This document shows, piece by piece, positions 16,001-24,002 of a stretch of 64,000 nucleotides of DNA. The DNA comes from Flavobacteriales bacterium (GTDB taxonomy: Bacteria; Bacteroidota; Bacteroidia; Flavobacteriales_F; PHOS-HE28): the NCBI GenBank assembly GCA_020635675.1, contig JACJZJ010000001.1:124001-188000 (forward strand), in the 5' to 3' direction. The number at the start of each line of letters is the position of its first letter. Within the stretch, counting starts at the first letter, position 1. The position numbers and the translations under genes are program-made. The notes beneath the pieces were generated by a model. The model ran no database searches, had not been told where the DNA came from, and saw only the letters and a list, made by a program, of their open reading frames with translations.

Positions 16001-16354
16001 TCAGAATTGAAGACCGGCCTCACGCGCCGCATCGGCCAGGGCCTTTACGCGGCCGTGGTAGAGATAGCCGTTGCGATCGAACACCACCTGCGCCACGCCG
16101 GCCGCTTTCGCCGCCTCGGCAACAGCCTGTCCCACCATCTTGGCCTGGTCGAGCCCGGATGCGCCGTGCGCCTTCTTGTCCTTCAGCGATGATGCGCTGG
16201 CCATGGTCCGGCCCTGCTCATCGTCGATCACCTGCGCGTAGATGTCCTTATTGCTGCGGAATACCGACAGTCGCGGACGTGCCGCGGTGCCCCGCACGCG
16301 AATGCGCACCCGTTGGCGGATCTTGGCCCTACGTTCGTTCCTGTTGAATGCCAT
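16001..16354 (-). CDS. rplR: Large ribosomal subunit protein uL18
   Basis: L18 binds 5S rRNA with L5 in the central protuberance. The 117-residue product contains RQRVRIRVRGTAARPRLSVF, RSNKDIYAQVIDD and the conserved end VVFDRNGYLYHGRVKALADAAREAGL. It lies 9 bp after rplF. Confidence 0.98.
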   Translation of the reverse strand: MAFNRNERRAKIRQRVRIRVRGTAARPRLSVFRSNKDIYAQVIDDEQGRTMASASSLKDKKAHGASGLDQAKMVGQAVAEAAKAAGVAQVVFDRNGYLYHGRVKALADAAREAGLQF

Positions 16355-16363
16355 GGCTATCTA

Positions 16364-16918
16364 TTATTTGCCTGCGGCTTTGCCGGCCTTACGACGCACC
16401 TGCTCGCCCACGAACCGTACGCCCTTACCCTTGTAAGGCTCGGGTTTGCGCAGTGCGCGGATCTTGGCGGCCACCTGGCCGATGAGTTGTTTGTCGGCGC
16501 TCTCGAGCCGCACGATGGGGTTCTTTCCTTTCTCCTGGGCCGCGCTCACCTTGACCTCGGAGGGCATCTCGAACGTGATCTGATGGGAGAAGCCGAGCGC
16601 CAACTGCAGTTGCTGCCCTTTGGCAGTGGCGCGGTAACCAACGCCCACCAGTTCCTGTTCGATCACGAAGCCCTCGCTCACCCCTTTCACCATGTTGGCG
16701 ATCAAAGCGCGATAGAGGCCGTGCTTGGAGCGATGCGGCTTGGCGTCCGTGGGGCGCTCGAATGAGAGCGTACCCTCCTCGTTCCTGACGGTTATGGCGG
16801 GGTCCACCTGTTGGGCCAGGGTGCCCTTGGGGCCTTTCACCGTCACCAGGTTCTTGTCGCTGATCGTTACCTCCACCCCCTTGGGCAGGCTGATCGGTGC
16901 TTTTCCAATGCGTGACAT
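16364..16918 (-). CDS. rplF: Large ribosomal subunit protein uL6
   Basis: L6 sits near the sarcin-ricin loop and the factor-binding site. The 184-residue product starts MSRIGKAPISLPKGVEV, has two similar L6 domains, and carries the C-terminal signature KPEPYKGKGVRFVGEQVRRK with a short basic tail. It lies in the normal rpsH-rplF-rplR order. Confidence 0.98.
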   Translation of the reverse strand: MSRIGKAPISLPKGVEVTISDKNLVTVKGPKGTLAQQVDPAITVRNEEGTLSFERPTDAKPHRSKHGLYRALIANMVKGVSEGFVIEQELVGVGYRATAKGQQLQLALGFSHQITFEMPSEVKVSAAQEKGKNPIVRLESADKQLIGQVAAKIRALRKPEPYKGKGVRFVGEQVRRKAGKAAGK

Positions 16919-16932
16919 CGTTCCTCGGTGTA

Positions 16933-17331
16933 TCAGCTGACGTAACAGATCACTTCACCTCCCACGCCGAGCGCCCGGGCCTCCTTGTCGGTGACCACGC
17001 CCTTGCTGGTGCTGATGATGGCAACACCCAGTCCGTTCAGGACGCGGGGCAGGCCATCGGCATGTGCATAGCGGCGCAATCCGGGAGTGCTCACCCGCTG
17101 TAGTTGGCGGATGGCGTTCTGACGGGTCTGCGGATGGTATTTCAGGGCGATCTTGATCAGCCCCTGTTTGCCATCCTCCTCCATCTTGTAGTTCAGGATG
17201 TAGCCCTTGTCGAACAGGATGCGCGTGATGTCGCGCTTGAGGCCGCTGGCAGGCACCTCCACGACCTTCTTGCGGGCCTGGATGGCGTTGCGCAGGCGGG
17301 TCAGGTAATCGGCTATGGGATCGGTCGTCAT
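16933..17331 (-). CDS. rpsH: Small ribosomal subunit protein uS8
   Basis: S8 binds the central domain of 16S rRNA and, in E. coli, represses the spc operon by binding its own mRNA. Whether it does so here cannot be seen. The 132-residue product has TDPIADYLTRLRNAIQARKK and the C-terminal signature STSKGVVTDKEARALGVGGE. It lies 19 bp after rpsN. Confidence 0.98.
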   Translation of the reverse strand: MTTDPIADYLTRLRNAIQARKKVVEVPASGLKRDITRILFDKGYILNYKMEEDGKQGLIKIALKYHPQTRQNAIRQLQRVSTPGLRRYAHADGLPRVLNGLGVAIISTSKGVVTDKEARALGVGGEVICYVS

Positions 17332-17350
17332 GGTCGATTGTTCGTTGGGC

Positions 17351-17620
17351 TTACCAGCTGGATTTGGTCACGCCGGGGATCTTTCCCTCGAGTGCCATCT
17401 GGCGCAGCATGTTGCGCGAGATGCCGAAGAGACGGACGTACCCTTTGGGCCGACCGGTGATCTGGCAGCGGTTGTGCAGACGCACGTAGCTCGAATTGGC
17501 GGGCAGCTGCTGCAGCTTGTCCCACTCGCCGGCGGCTTTCAGCGCGGCGCGCTTGGCGGCATACTTTTCCACCATCTTGGCGCGTTTGCGCTCCCTCGCC
17601 TTCATGCTTTCCTTGGCCAT
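17351..17620 (-). CDS. rpsN: Small ribosomal subunit protein uS14 (zinc-independent form)
   Basis: S14 joins the 30S head late in assembly. At 89 residues, with no CxxC pairs, this is the long zinc-independent type. It shows NSSYVRLHNRCQITGRPKGY, VRLFGISRNMLRQMAL and the conserved end PGVTKSSW. It lies 15 bp after rplE. Confidence 0.98.
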   Translation of the reverse strand: MAKESMKARERKRAKMVEKYAAKRAALKAAGEWDKLQQLPANSSYVRLHNRCQITGRPKGYVRLFGISRNMLRQMALEGKIPGVTKSSW

Positions 17621-17635
17621 GTCTGGTTCGGTCTC

Positions 17636-18196
17636 TTATTTCTTGTTGTCGGCAAAGGGGAACCCAAAGGCCTTCAGCAGGGCCTTGGCCTCTGTGTCGG
17701 TCTTGGCCGTGGTCACGAACGTGATGTCCATGCCCTGGATGCGATCCACCTTGTCGATGTCGATCTCCGGGAAGATGATCTGTTCCTTGACACCCATCGT
17801 GAAGTTGCCGCGACCGTCGAAACCCTTCGCGGGTACACCACGGAAGTCACGGGTACGTGGGAGGGCCACGGCGATCAGGCGGTCCAGGAATTCGTACATC
17901 CGGTCGCCGCGCAATGTGACACGTGCCCCGATGGGCATGCCCTTACGCAGCTTGAAGTTGCTGATATCCTTGCGCGAAACCGTGGGCACGGCCTTCTGAC
18001 CGCTGATCACGGACATCTCGGCCACGGCCGCGTCCACGATCTTCTTGTCGCCCACTGCCGTGCCGAGGCCCTGGTTCAGGGCGATCTTCACGAGGCGCGG
18101 CACCTGCATGGAGCTCTTGTATTTGAACTCCTTCAGAAGCGCCGGAGCGACCTCCTCCTGATACTTGTTGCGAAGACGGGGGCTGTAGGTGCTCAT
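17636..18196 (-). CDS. rplE: Large ribosomal subunit protein uL5
   Basis: L5 binds 5S rRNA and contacts the P-site tRNA. The 186-residue product contains PRLVKIALNQGLGTAVGDKK, the signature RKGMPIGARVTLRGDRMYEFLDRL, and DIDKVDRIQGMDITFVTTA. Its start overlaps the rplX stop by 4 bp (ATGA). Confidence 0.98.
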   Translation of the reverse strand: MSTYSPRLRNKYQEEVAPALLKEFKYKSSMQVPRLVKIALNQGLGTAVGDKKIVDAAVAEMSVISGQKAVPTVSRKDISNFKLRKGMPIGARVTLRGDRMYEFLDRLIAVALPRTRDFRGVPAKGFDGRGNFTMGVKEQIIFPEIDIDKVDRIQGMDITFVTTAKTDTEAKALLKAFGFPFADNKK

Positions 18197-18519
18197 GACT
18201 TGATCACTTCTCCGGTGCGTTTGCTGAAGCGGGCGAGCTTGCCGTTCTTGTCCTCTTTGCGGCCCACGCGGGTGGGTTCCCCGCTCTTGGGGTCGATCAG
18301 CATGAGGTTGCTGATGTGGATCGGGCCTTCCTGATCGATGATGCCGCCCTGGGGGTTGGCGGTGGTGGGTTTGCTGTGCTTCTTGTGCACGTTCAGCCCC
18401 TCGACGATGGCGGTCATTCGTGTCCGGTCCACCTCGAGCACTCGACCCTCTCGGCCGCGGTCCTCACCAGCGATGGCCTTCACCATGTCGCCCTTGCGAA
18501 TATGTAGCTTCTTCTGCAT
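18193..18519 (-). CDS. rplX: Large ribosomal subunit protein uL24
   Basis: L24 is an early 50S assembly initiator near the tunnel exit. The 108-residue product has the KOW motif region (HIRKGDMVKAIAGEDRGREG) and GLNVHKKHSKPTTANPQGGI, ending in a basic segment. It lies 3 bp after rplN and overlaps rplE by 4 bp. Confidence 0.98.
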   Translation of the reverse strand: MQKKLHIRKGDMVKAIAGEDRGREGRVLEVDRTRMTAIVEGLNVHKKHSKPTTANPQGGIIDQEGPIHISNLMLIDPKSGEPTRVGRKEDKNGKLARFSKRTGEVIKS

Positions 18520-18522
18520 GGC

Positions 18523-18891
18523 TCAGAGCACCTCGGGTGCCAATGAGATGATCTTCATGAACTTCTTCTCGCGGAGTTCCTTGGCCACCGGGCCGAAGAT
18601 CCGCGTGCCGCGCATCTCGCCCTGTCCGTCGAGCAACACCACGGCGTTGTCATCGAAACGGATATAGCTGCCGTCCTTCCGACGCAACTCCTTTCGCGTG
18701 CGGACGACAACGGCCTTGCTCACGGTGCCCTTCTTCGCGTTGCCATTTGGCATGGCGTCCTTGATCGAGACCACGATGGTATCGCCGATGCGCGCATAGC
18801 GACGGGCAGTGCCACCGAGCACCCGGATGCAAAGCACCTCCTTGGCGCCGCTGTTGTCGGCCACATTTAGCCGGGATTCCTGTTGGATCAT
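18523..18891 (-). CDS. rplN: Large ribosomal subunit protein uL14
   Basis: L14 lies at the subunit interface. The 122-residue product starts MIQQESRLNVADNSGAKEVL and has the central GDTIVVSIKDAMPNGNAKKG and the end KIISLAPEVL, all diagnostic. The start codon is preceded by GAACGAGCG rather than a Shine-Dalgarno sequence. It lies 15 bp after rpsQ. Confidence 0.98.
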   Translation of the reverse strand: MIQQESRLNVADNSGAKEVLCIRVLGGTARRYARIGDTIVVSIKDAMPNGNAKKGTVSKAVVVRTRKELRRKDGSYIRFDDNAVVLLDGQGEMRGTRIFGPVAKELREKKFMKIISLAPEVL

Positions 18892-18906
18892 CGCTCGTTC
18901 GCTTGC

Positions 18907-19176
18907 TTATTTGGCACGTTCCATCACTTCGATCACCCGCCAGCATTTGTTCTTGCTGATCGGGCGGGTCTCCATGATCTTCACGGTGTCGCCCACATGG
19001 CATTCCCCCTTTTCGTCGTGCGCCATGAACTTGCTGCTGCGCTTGACGAACTTGCCGTACTTGGGGTGCATGACCCGGCGCTCGACCGTCACCACGATGC
19101 TCTTTTCCATCTTATCGCTGGTGACGATGCCGATCCGTTCCTTCCTCAATTTGCGGTCCATGGCCGTGGTGGTCAT
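18907..19176 (-). CDS. rpsQ: Small ribosomal subunit protein uS17
   Basis: S17 is a primary 16S rRNA binder with an OB fold. The 89-residue product has RIGIVTSDKMEKSIVVTVER, HPKYGKFVKRSSKFMAHDE and CHVGDTVKIMETRPISKNK, all typical. Its start overlaps the rpmC stop by 4 bp. Confidence 0.98.
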   Translation of the reverse strand: MTTTAMDRKLRKERIGIVTSDKMEKSIVVTVERRVMHPKYGKFVKRSSKFMAHDEKGECHVGDTVKIMETRPISKNKCWRVIEVMERAK

Positions 19177-19382
19177 TGTTTGTTCTGCTTGATCTCGCGG
19201 GCGCGCATCTCGGTCAGCACACGTGCGACTTCCTTGCGGTGGACACGCATCTTCATGGGGTTGTCCACCGGGGATACCGCATGATCGAACCGCATCTTGC
19301 GCAGCGTGTCACGTTCCTCCTGGAGTTTGTCCTGCAACTCCTGGAGCGTGAGGTCCTTCAATTCAGTGCCTTGCTTTTTCAT
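19173..19382 (-). CDS. rpmC: Large ribosomal subunit protein uL29
   Basis: L29 is a small helical protein at the tunnel exit, near the docking site for SRP and trigger factor. The 69-residue product has LKDLTLQELQDKLQEERDTL and the NPMKMRVHRKEVARVLTEMR signature. It lies 12 bp after rplP and overlaps rpsQ by 4 bp. Confidence 0.97.
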   Translation of the reverse strand: MKKQGTELKDLTLQELQDKLQEERDTLRKMRFDHAVSPVDNPMKMRVHRKEVARVLTEMRAREIKQNKQ

Positions 19383-19394
19383 GGCTCAAAGGCT

Positions 19395-19820
19395 TCAGGC
19401 CTTGATGTCGATGTCCTCGCGGACAACGAACTTGGTCTTGATCGGGAGCTTTTGTGCGGCCAGTCGGAGCGCTTCCTTGGCGGTCTCCATGGGAACGCCG
19501 TCCGCTTCGAAGATGATCCGGCCCTTGTTCACCACGGCCACCCAATGGTCCAGGGCGCCCTTGCCCTTACCCATTCGGACCTCGGCGGGTTTGGAGGTTA
19601 CCGGCTTGTCCGGGAATACCTTGATCCAGACCTGGCCTTCACGCTTCATGTGTCGTGTAAGTGCGACACGAGCGGCCTCGATCTGGCGACTTGTCAGCCA
19701 CACGGATTCGAGGGCCTTCAGGCCGTAGGAGCCCAGGGATACACGGTGACCGCGTTGGGCCATGCCCTTCATTCGGCCCTTGTGCATGTTGCGGCGGCGG
19801 GAGCGCTTCGGTTGCAGCAT
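19395..19820 (-). CDS. rplP: Large ribosomal subunit protein uL16
   Basis: L16 helps organise the A-site of the peptidyl-transferase centre. The 141-residue product has MLQPKRSRRRNMHKGRMKG, the RHMKREGQVWIKVFPDKPVT motif, and RMGKGKGALDHWVAVVNKGR, all diagnostic. It lies 5 bp after rpsC. Confidence 0.98.
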   Translation of the reverse strand: MLQPKRSRRRNMHKGRMKGMAQRGHRVSLGSYGLKALESVWLTSRQIEAARVALTRHMKREGQVWIKVFPDKPVTSKPAEVRMGKGKGALDHWVAVVNKGRIIFEADGVPMETAKEALRLAAQKLPIKTKFVVREDIDIKA

Positions 19821-19825
19821 CGCTA

Positions 19826-20554
19826 TCAGGCTTTGGGGTTACGCGGACCACGGCGAGCACCACCACGGCGTTCACCGCGCGGTACTTTCGGTCCTTTTTG
19901 TTGGCCGGCATTCGGGCTCAGGTCCTTCTTGCCGAAGACCTCACCGCGGCAGATCCAGCACTTCACGCCGATCCGCCCCATCTTGGTATGGGCTTCGGCA
20001 ATGGCGAAGTCGATGTCCGCGCGAAGCGTATGCAGAGGCACGCGTCCGTCGCGGTATTTCTCCGTGCGGGCGATCTCGGCGCCATTGAGGCGGCCGCTCA
20101 CTTGCAGCTTGATACCCTCGGCACCCATGCGCATCGTGCTGGCCACGGCCATCTTCATGGCACGGCGGAAGCTGATCCGGCCTTCGAGCTGGCGGGCGAT
20201 GCTGTCGGCGACCAGCCGCGCATCGAGCTCGGGGCGCTTGATCTCGAAGATGTTGATCTGGACGTCCTTTCCGGTGAATTTCTTGAGCTCCTCCCGCAGC
20301 TTGTCCACCTCCGTGCCGCCCTTCCCGATGATCACACCCGGACGTGCGGTGTTGATGGTGACGGTGACCAGTTTGAGGGTGCGCTCGATGATGATCTTGC
20401 TGACGCTCGCCTTTTTCAGACGCGTCATCAGGTATTGGCGGATCCGCTCGTCCTCGACCAGCTTATCGGTGTAATCGTTACCGCCGTACCAATTGCTGTC
20501 CCAGCCCTTGATGAAGCCGAGGCGTTGTCCGATCGGATGTGCTTTCTGTCCCAT
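19826..20554 (-). CDS. rpsC: Small ribosomal subunit protein uS3
   Basis: S3 forms part of the mRNA entry pore and has helicase activity together with S4 and S5. The 242-residue product has GQKAHPIGQRLGFIKGWDSN, a KH domain with VTVNTARPGVIIGKGGTE-like sequence, and the C-terminal domain RTEKYRDGRVPLHTLRADID, ending in a basic Arg/Gly-rich tail. The start is preceded by GAACGAACC. It lies 17 bp after rplV. Confidence 0.98.
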   Translation of the reverse strand: MGQKAHPIGQRLGFIKGWDSNWYGGNDYTDKLVEDERIRQYLMTRLKKASVSKIIIERTLKLVTVTINTARPGVIIGKGGTEVDKLREELKKFTGKDVQINIFEIKRPELDARLVADSIARQLEGRISFRRAMKMAVASTMRMGAEGIKLQVSGRLNGAEIARTEKYRDGRVPLHTLRADIDFAIAEAHTKMGRIGVKCWICRGEVFGKKDLSPNAGQQKGPKVPRGERRGGARRGPRNPKA

Positions 20555-20571
20555 GGTTCGTTCTCTCGGGC

Positions 20572-20967
20572 TTATTGGGCGGAATCGACGATGAGGGTGA
20601 CGTGATTGCTGCGCTTGCGCATGCGGTAAGCGCGGCCTTGTGGTGCGGGAAGCATGCGCTTCAACGAACGAGCCTCGTCCACCTGCACCGAGCGTACCAC
20701 CAAGTTGGCCGCCTCGGCCTTCTGACCCTCGTGCTTGGTCTCCCAGTTGGCGATCGCCGAACGGAGGAGTTTCTCAAGGTCCCGACTGCTGTGGCGCGTG
20801 CTGAAGCGGAGGATGTCGAGCGCACGACCCACCTCGACACCACGGATCAGATCGGCCACTTGGCGCATCCGGCGTGGGCTGGTGGGCACATTGCGAAGCC
20901 GCGCGATCGCGACCTGCTTCATGGCCTCTTTGCGGGCTTCTGCGGAATTCTTCTTGCGGGCTCCCAT
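20572..20967 (-). CDS. rplV: Large ribosomal subunit protein uL22
   Basis: L22 extends a hairpin into the exit tunnel near the macrolide site. The 131-residue product has ARLRNVPTSPRRMRQVADLI, the loop region with RSLKRMLPAPQGRAYRMRKR, and the end SNHVTLIVDSA. No obvious insertion or deletion appears in the tunnel loop. It lies 7 bp after rpsS. Confidence 0.98.
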   Translation of the reverse strand: MGARKKNSAEARKEAMKQVAIARLRNVPTSPRRMRQVADLIRGVEVGRALDILRFSTRHSSRDLEKLLRSAIANWETKHEGQKAEAANLVVRSVQVDEARSLKRMLPAPQGRAYRMRKRSNHVTLIVDSAQ

Positions 20968-20974
20968 CGTTGCG

Positions 20975-21244
20975 TCAGTTCTTCTTGTTACCGGAGTGCC
21001 CGCGGAAGGTGCGTGTGGGTGCGAACTCGCCCAACTTATGCCCCACCATGTTCTCGGTCACGTAGACCGGAATGAACTTGTTGCCGTTGTGCACGGCGAA
21101 GGTCAGACCGACGAATTCGGGTGTGATGGTACTGGTACGCGACCAGGTCTTGATCACATTCTTCTTGCCCGACGTCTGGGCATCGCTCACGCGACGGGCC
21201 AGCTTGTAGTGCACGAAGGGGGGTTTCTTCAGCGAACGGCTCAT
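20975..21244 (-). CDS. rpsS: Small ribosomal subunit protein uS19
   Basis: S19 sits on the 30S head with S13. The 89-residue product shows MSRSLKKPPFVHYKLARRV, the signature HNGNKFIPVYVTENMVGHKL, and the end GEFAPTRTFRGHSGNKK. It lies 6 bp after rplB. Confidence 0.98.
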   Translation of the reverse strand: MSRSLKKPPFVHYKLARRVSDAQTSGKKNVIKTWSRTSTITPEFVGLTFAVHNGNKFIPVYVTENMVGHKLGEFAPTRTFRGHSGNKKN

Positions 21245-21250
21245 GGTCTA

Positions 21251-22090
21251 TCAGATGGCAGCGCCCTTCTTGTTGCGGCGCGCGATGATGAACTTGTTGT
21301 TCGGGTTCTTTGGATGGCGGGTCTTCTTTCCTTTGGCGTACAGACCTTTGCGGCTGCGGGGATGGCCTCCGGAGGCGCGTCCCTCGCCACCGCCCATCGG
21401 ATGGTCCACCGGGTTCATCGCCACGGCGCGCGTGCGGGGGCGCCGACCTTTCCAACGACTGCGGCCCGCTTTACCGCTCTTCTGCAGCATATGTTCCGAA
21501 TTGCCGACGGTGCCCACGGTGGCGAGACACTCGCACAGCACCATGCGCACCTCACCACTCGGCATCTTCAGGGTGGCGTACTTCCCCTCCCGTGCGTTCA
21601 GTTGGGCGAACGTGCCCGCACTGCGAGCCATCGCTCCGCCCTTGCCCGGTTTGAGCTCGATGTTGTGCACCAGCGTGCCAAGGGGGATCTCGGCCAGCGG
21701 CAGCGTGTTACCTACTTCGGGCGGCACACCCTTGCCGCTTTGGATCTGCTGACCGACCTTCAACCCGTTCGGTGCGAGGATATAGCGTTTCTCCCCATCG
21801 GCATAGAACAGGAGGGCGATGCGGGCACTCCGGTTCGGATCGTACTCGATGCTCTTGACCGTGGCCGGAATGCCATGCTTGTTGCGCTTCAGGTCGATGG
21901 CACGGAAACGCTGCTTGTGACCACCACCGATGTAGCGCATGGTCATCTTGCCCTGGTTGTTCCGGCCGCCGCTCTTGGTGCGCCCCTTCGTCAGGGATGC
22001 TTCCGGAGCCTTCTTGGCGACACCCTCGAAGTCGGTGATCACCCGGTGGCGGGTGCCGGGGGTGACGGGGTTCAGTTTGCGTACGCCCAT
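21251..22090 (-). CDS. rplB: Large ribosomal subunit protein uL2
   Basis: L2 is needed for subunit joining and peptidyl-transferase activity. The 279-residue product starts MGVRKLNPVTPGTRHRVITD and contains the conserved VAMNPVDHPMGGGEGRASGG with the essential His near the active site. The start codon follows GAACGACC, the clearest case of the recurring start context seen in this operon. It lies 23 bp after rplW. Confidence 0.98.
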   Translation of the reverse strand: MGVRKLNPVTPGTRHRVITDFEGVAKKAPEASLTKGRTKSGGRNNQGKMTMRYIGGGHKQRFRAIDLKRNKHGIPATVKSIEYDPNRSARIALLFYADGEKRYILAPNGLKVGQQIQSGKGVPPEVGNTLPLAEIPLGTLVHNIELKPGKGGAMARSAGTFAQLNAREGKYATLKMPSGEVRMVLCECLATVGTVGNSEHMLQKSGKAGRSRWKGRRPRTRAVAMNPVDHPMGGGEGRASGGHPRSRKGLYAKGKKTRHPKNPNNKFIIARRNKKGAAI

Positions 22091-22113
22091 GGTCGTTCGG
22101 TGGTTCTCAGGGG

Positions 22114-22407
22114 TCAGATGCTGCTGTACAGGTCGATGGTCTCACCGTCCTGAAGTGTAACGATGGCCTTCTTATAGGCCGACGTGCGGCCGCGCAGGAT
22201 GTCGGTCTTCGTGTAGCGCGTGCGCGACTTCCCACGGACGATCATGGTGCGAATGCCCGTGACGGTCACACCGTACGCCTTCTCGATGGCGTCCTTGATC
22301 TGCACCTTGTTGCTATCACGGTCCACCACGAAGCCATACCTGCCCTCCTTCTCGCTTTGGGCGGTCATCTTCTCGGTGATGATCGGACGGATGAGGATCT
22401 GGTCCAT
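22114..22407 (-). CDS. rplW: Large ribosomal subunit protein uL23
   Basis: L23 is the main docking site for trigger factor and SRP at the tunnel exit. The 97-residue product has ILIRPIITEKMTAQSEKEGR, FVVDRDSNKVQIKDAIEKAY and VTGIRTMIVRGKSRTRYTK. It lies 3 bp after rplD. Confidence 0.97.
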   Translation of the reverse strand: MDQILIRPIITEKMTAQSEKEGRYGFVVDRDSNKVQIKDAIEKAYGVTVTGIRTMIVRGKSRTRYTKTDILRGRTSAYKKAIVTLQDGETIDLYSSI

Positions 22408-22410
22408 GGT

Positions 22411-23040
22411 CTACTTGGTGAGTGTAGCCTCCAGCGGAGCGATCGCGTCCTTCACGATCAGCACGCCATTGGCGTTCATGATATCGTACGTGCTCAGTTC
22501 AGAAGCGGTGATCACGCGTGCGCCGGGTATGTTCCGTGAGCTCAACCGGATGTTCTCATCAACGGCAGGAACGACGACGAGCGCCTTGCGCATGCCGAGT
22601 TCAAAGGACCTCAGGATGCCCGCGAACTCCTTCGTTTTCGGAGTACCGAGGCTCATTCCGTCGAGCACCTTGATGGAGCCGTCCTTCACCTTGTGGCTGA
22701 GCGCGCTACGCCGGGCCAGGTCCTTCACTTTCCTGTTGAGCTTGAAGGAGTAATCACGCGGCTTTGGGCCGAAGATGCGGGCGCCACCCTTGAACAGTGG
22801 ATTCTTGATGCTGCCCTTGCGTGATCCCCCCGTACCCTTCTGACGATGCAGTTTCTTCGAGGACCCGCTCACCTCGCTCTTCTCGAGGGTCTTGTGCGTA
22901 CCCTGGCGTTTGTTGGCCAGATGCTGTTTGACGTCCAACCAGATCGCATGGTCGTTGGGCTCGATGGCGAAGATGGCATCGCTGAGCTTCGCCTTCTTGC
23001 CGGTGGCCTTCCCGTCGGTGCTGTAGATCTCGAGCTCCAT
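22411..23040 (-). CDS. rplD: Large ribosomal subunit protein uL4
   Basis: L4 lines the exit tunnel with L22; in gamma-proteobacteria it represses the S10 operon, which I cannot confirm here. The 209-residue product has the KLHRQKGTGGSRKGSIKNPL loop and RIFGPKPRDYSFKLNRKVKD, and ends with the Rossmann-like domain typical of L4. It starts 1 bp after the rplC stop. Confidence 0.98.
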   Translation of the reverse strand: MELEIYSTDGKATGKKAKLSDAIFAIEPNDHAIWLDVKQHLANKRQGTHKTLEKSEVSGSSKKLHRQKGTGGSRKGSIKNPLFKGGARIFGPKPRDYSFKLNRKVKDLARRSALSHKVKDGSIKVLDGMSLGTPKTKEFAGILRSFELGMRKALVVVPAVDENIRLSSRNIPGARVITASELSTYDIMNANGVLIVKDAIAPLEATLTK

Positions 23041-23041
23041 C

Positions 23042-23662
23042 TTATTTCCAGATGATCACGGTACTGCCTTTGGCGCCGGGTACCGACCCCTTCACCATCA
23101 TGAGGTTCCGTTCCTTGTCCAACTTCACGACCTGCAGGTTCTCGGTGGTCTCCTGCTTGCCGCCGGTCCGGCCGGCCATGCGCAATCCTTTGAAGACGCG
23201 GCTCGGGTAGGAGGACCCTCCGAGCGATCCGGGAGCGCGCGAACGGTCGTGCTGACCGTGGGTGGACTCGCCGATACCGCCGAAGCCATGGCGCTTCACC
23301 ACGCCCTGGAACCCTTTCCCCTTGCTGGTGCCGGTCACGGTGACGAACCCGCCCTCCTCGAAAAGACCGGTCAATTCAACCACATCCCCGGGCTTCAGGG
23401 ATCCTTCGAACTCCTTGAACTCGTGCGCCACCCGTTTCGGGGAGGTGCCGGCCTTCTTAAAGTGTCCTTTGAGCGCGGCGGGTGTGTTCTTCTCCTTCCG
23501 CTCTCCAAAGGCCAGCTGAACGGCTTCATAGCCATCCTTCTCCTTGGTCTTCACCTGGGTGACAACACAAGGCCCCGCCTCAATGACGGTGCAACCCACC
23601 AGTTGTCCTGCACTGTCGTACAGGCTGGTCATCCCGATCTTCTTGCCGATCAATCCGCTCAT
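23042..23662 (-). CDS. rplC: Large ribosomal subunit protein uL3
   Basis: L3 starts 50S assembly and reaches toward the peptidyl-transferase centre. The 206-residue product begins MSGLIGKKIGMTSLYDSAGQ and carries the FQGVVKRHGFGGIGESTHGQ signature with the Gln that PrmB methylates in other bacteria. It lies 20 bp after rpsJ. Confidence 0.98.
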   Translation of the reverse strand: MSGLIGKKIGMTSLYDSAGQLVGCTVIEAGPCVVTQVKTKEKDGYEAVQLAFGERKEKNTPAALKGHFKKAGTSPKRVAHEFKEFEGSLKPGDVVELTGLFEEGGFVTVTGTSKGKGFQGVVKRHGFGGIGESTHGQHDRSRAPGSLGGSSYPSRVFKGLRMAGRTGGKQETTENLQVVKLDKERNLMMVKGSVPGAKGSTVIIWK

Positions 23663-23682
23663 GGCTTCGTTTCTTTAATCGG

Positions 23683-23988
23683 TCAGACCTTGATCTCGAC
23701 GTCCACGCCGCTGGGAAGTTCGAGCTTCATCAGCGCGTCGATCGTCTTGCTGGAGGAACTATAGATGTCCATCAGGCGCTTGTAGCTGCACAGTTGGAAC
23801 TGCTCGCGCGCCTTCTTGTTGACGTGCGGCGAGCGGAGCACCGTGAAGATGCGCTTGTGCGTGGGTAGCGGAATGGGACCGCTGACGACAGCGCCCGTGC
23901 TCTTCACCGTCTTGACGATCTTCTCGGCGCTCTTGTCGACGAGATTGTGATCGTAGGACCGTAGCTTGATCCGGATCTTTTGGGTCAT
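23683..23988 (-). CDS. rpsJ: Small ribosomal subunit protein uS10
   Basis: S10 is a 30S head protein and, with NusB, part of transcription antitermination. The 101-residue product has MTQKIRIKLRSYDHNLVDKS, GPIPLPTHKRIFTVLRSPHV and the end LELPSGVDVEIKV. It starts 14 bp after fusA, so the str and S10 operons appear fused with no room for a tuf gene. Confidence 0.98.
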   Translation of the reverse strand: MTQKIRIKLRSYDHNLVDKSAEKIVKTVKSTGAVVSGPIPLPTHKRIFTVLRSPHVNKKAREQFQLCSYKRLMDIYSSSSKTIDALMKLELPSGVDVEIKV

Positions 23989-24002
23989 CGCGAGGGTTCT
24001 GC

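Noticed and set aside
19176..20474. 432-codon open frame on the plus strand
   Set aside because: It is antisense to rpmC, rplP and rpsC, with no recognisable domain.
23989..24002. Search for a tuf gene between fusA and rpsJ
   Set aside because: The gap is only 14 bp, so tuf is absent here rather than overlooked.
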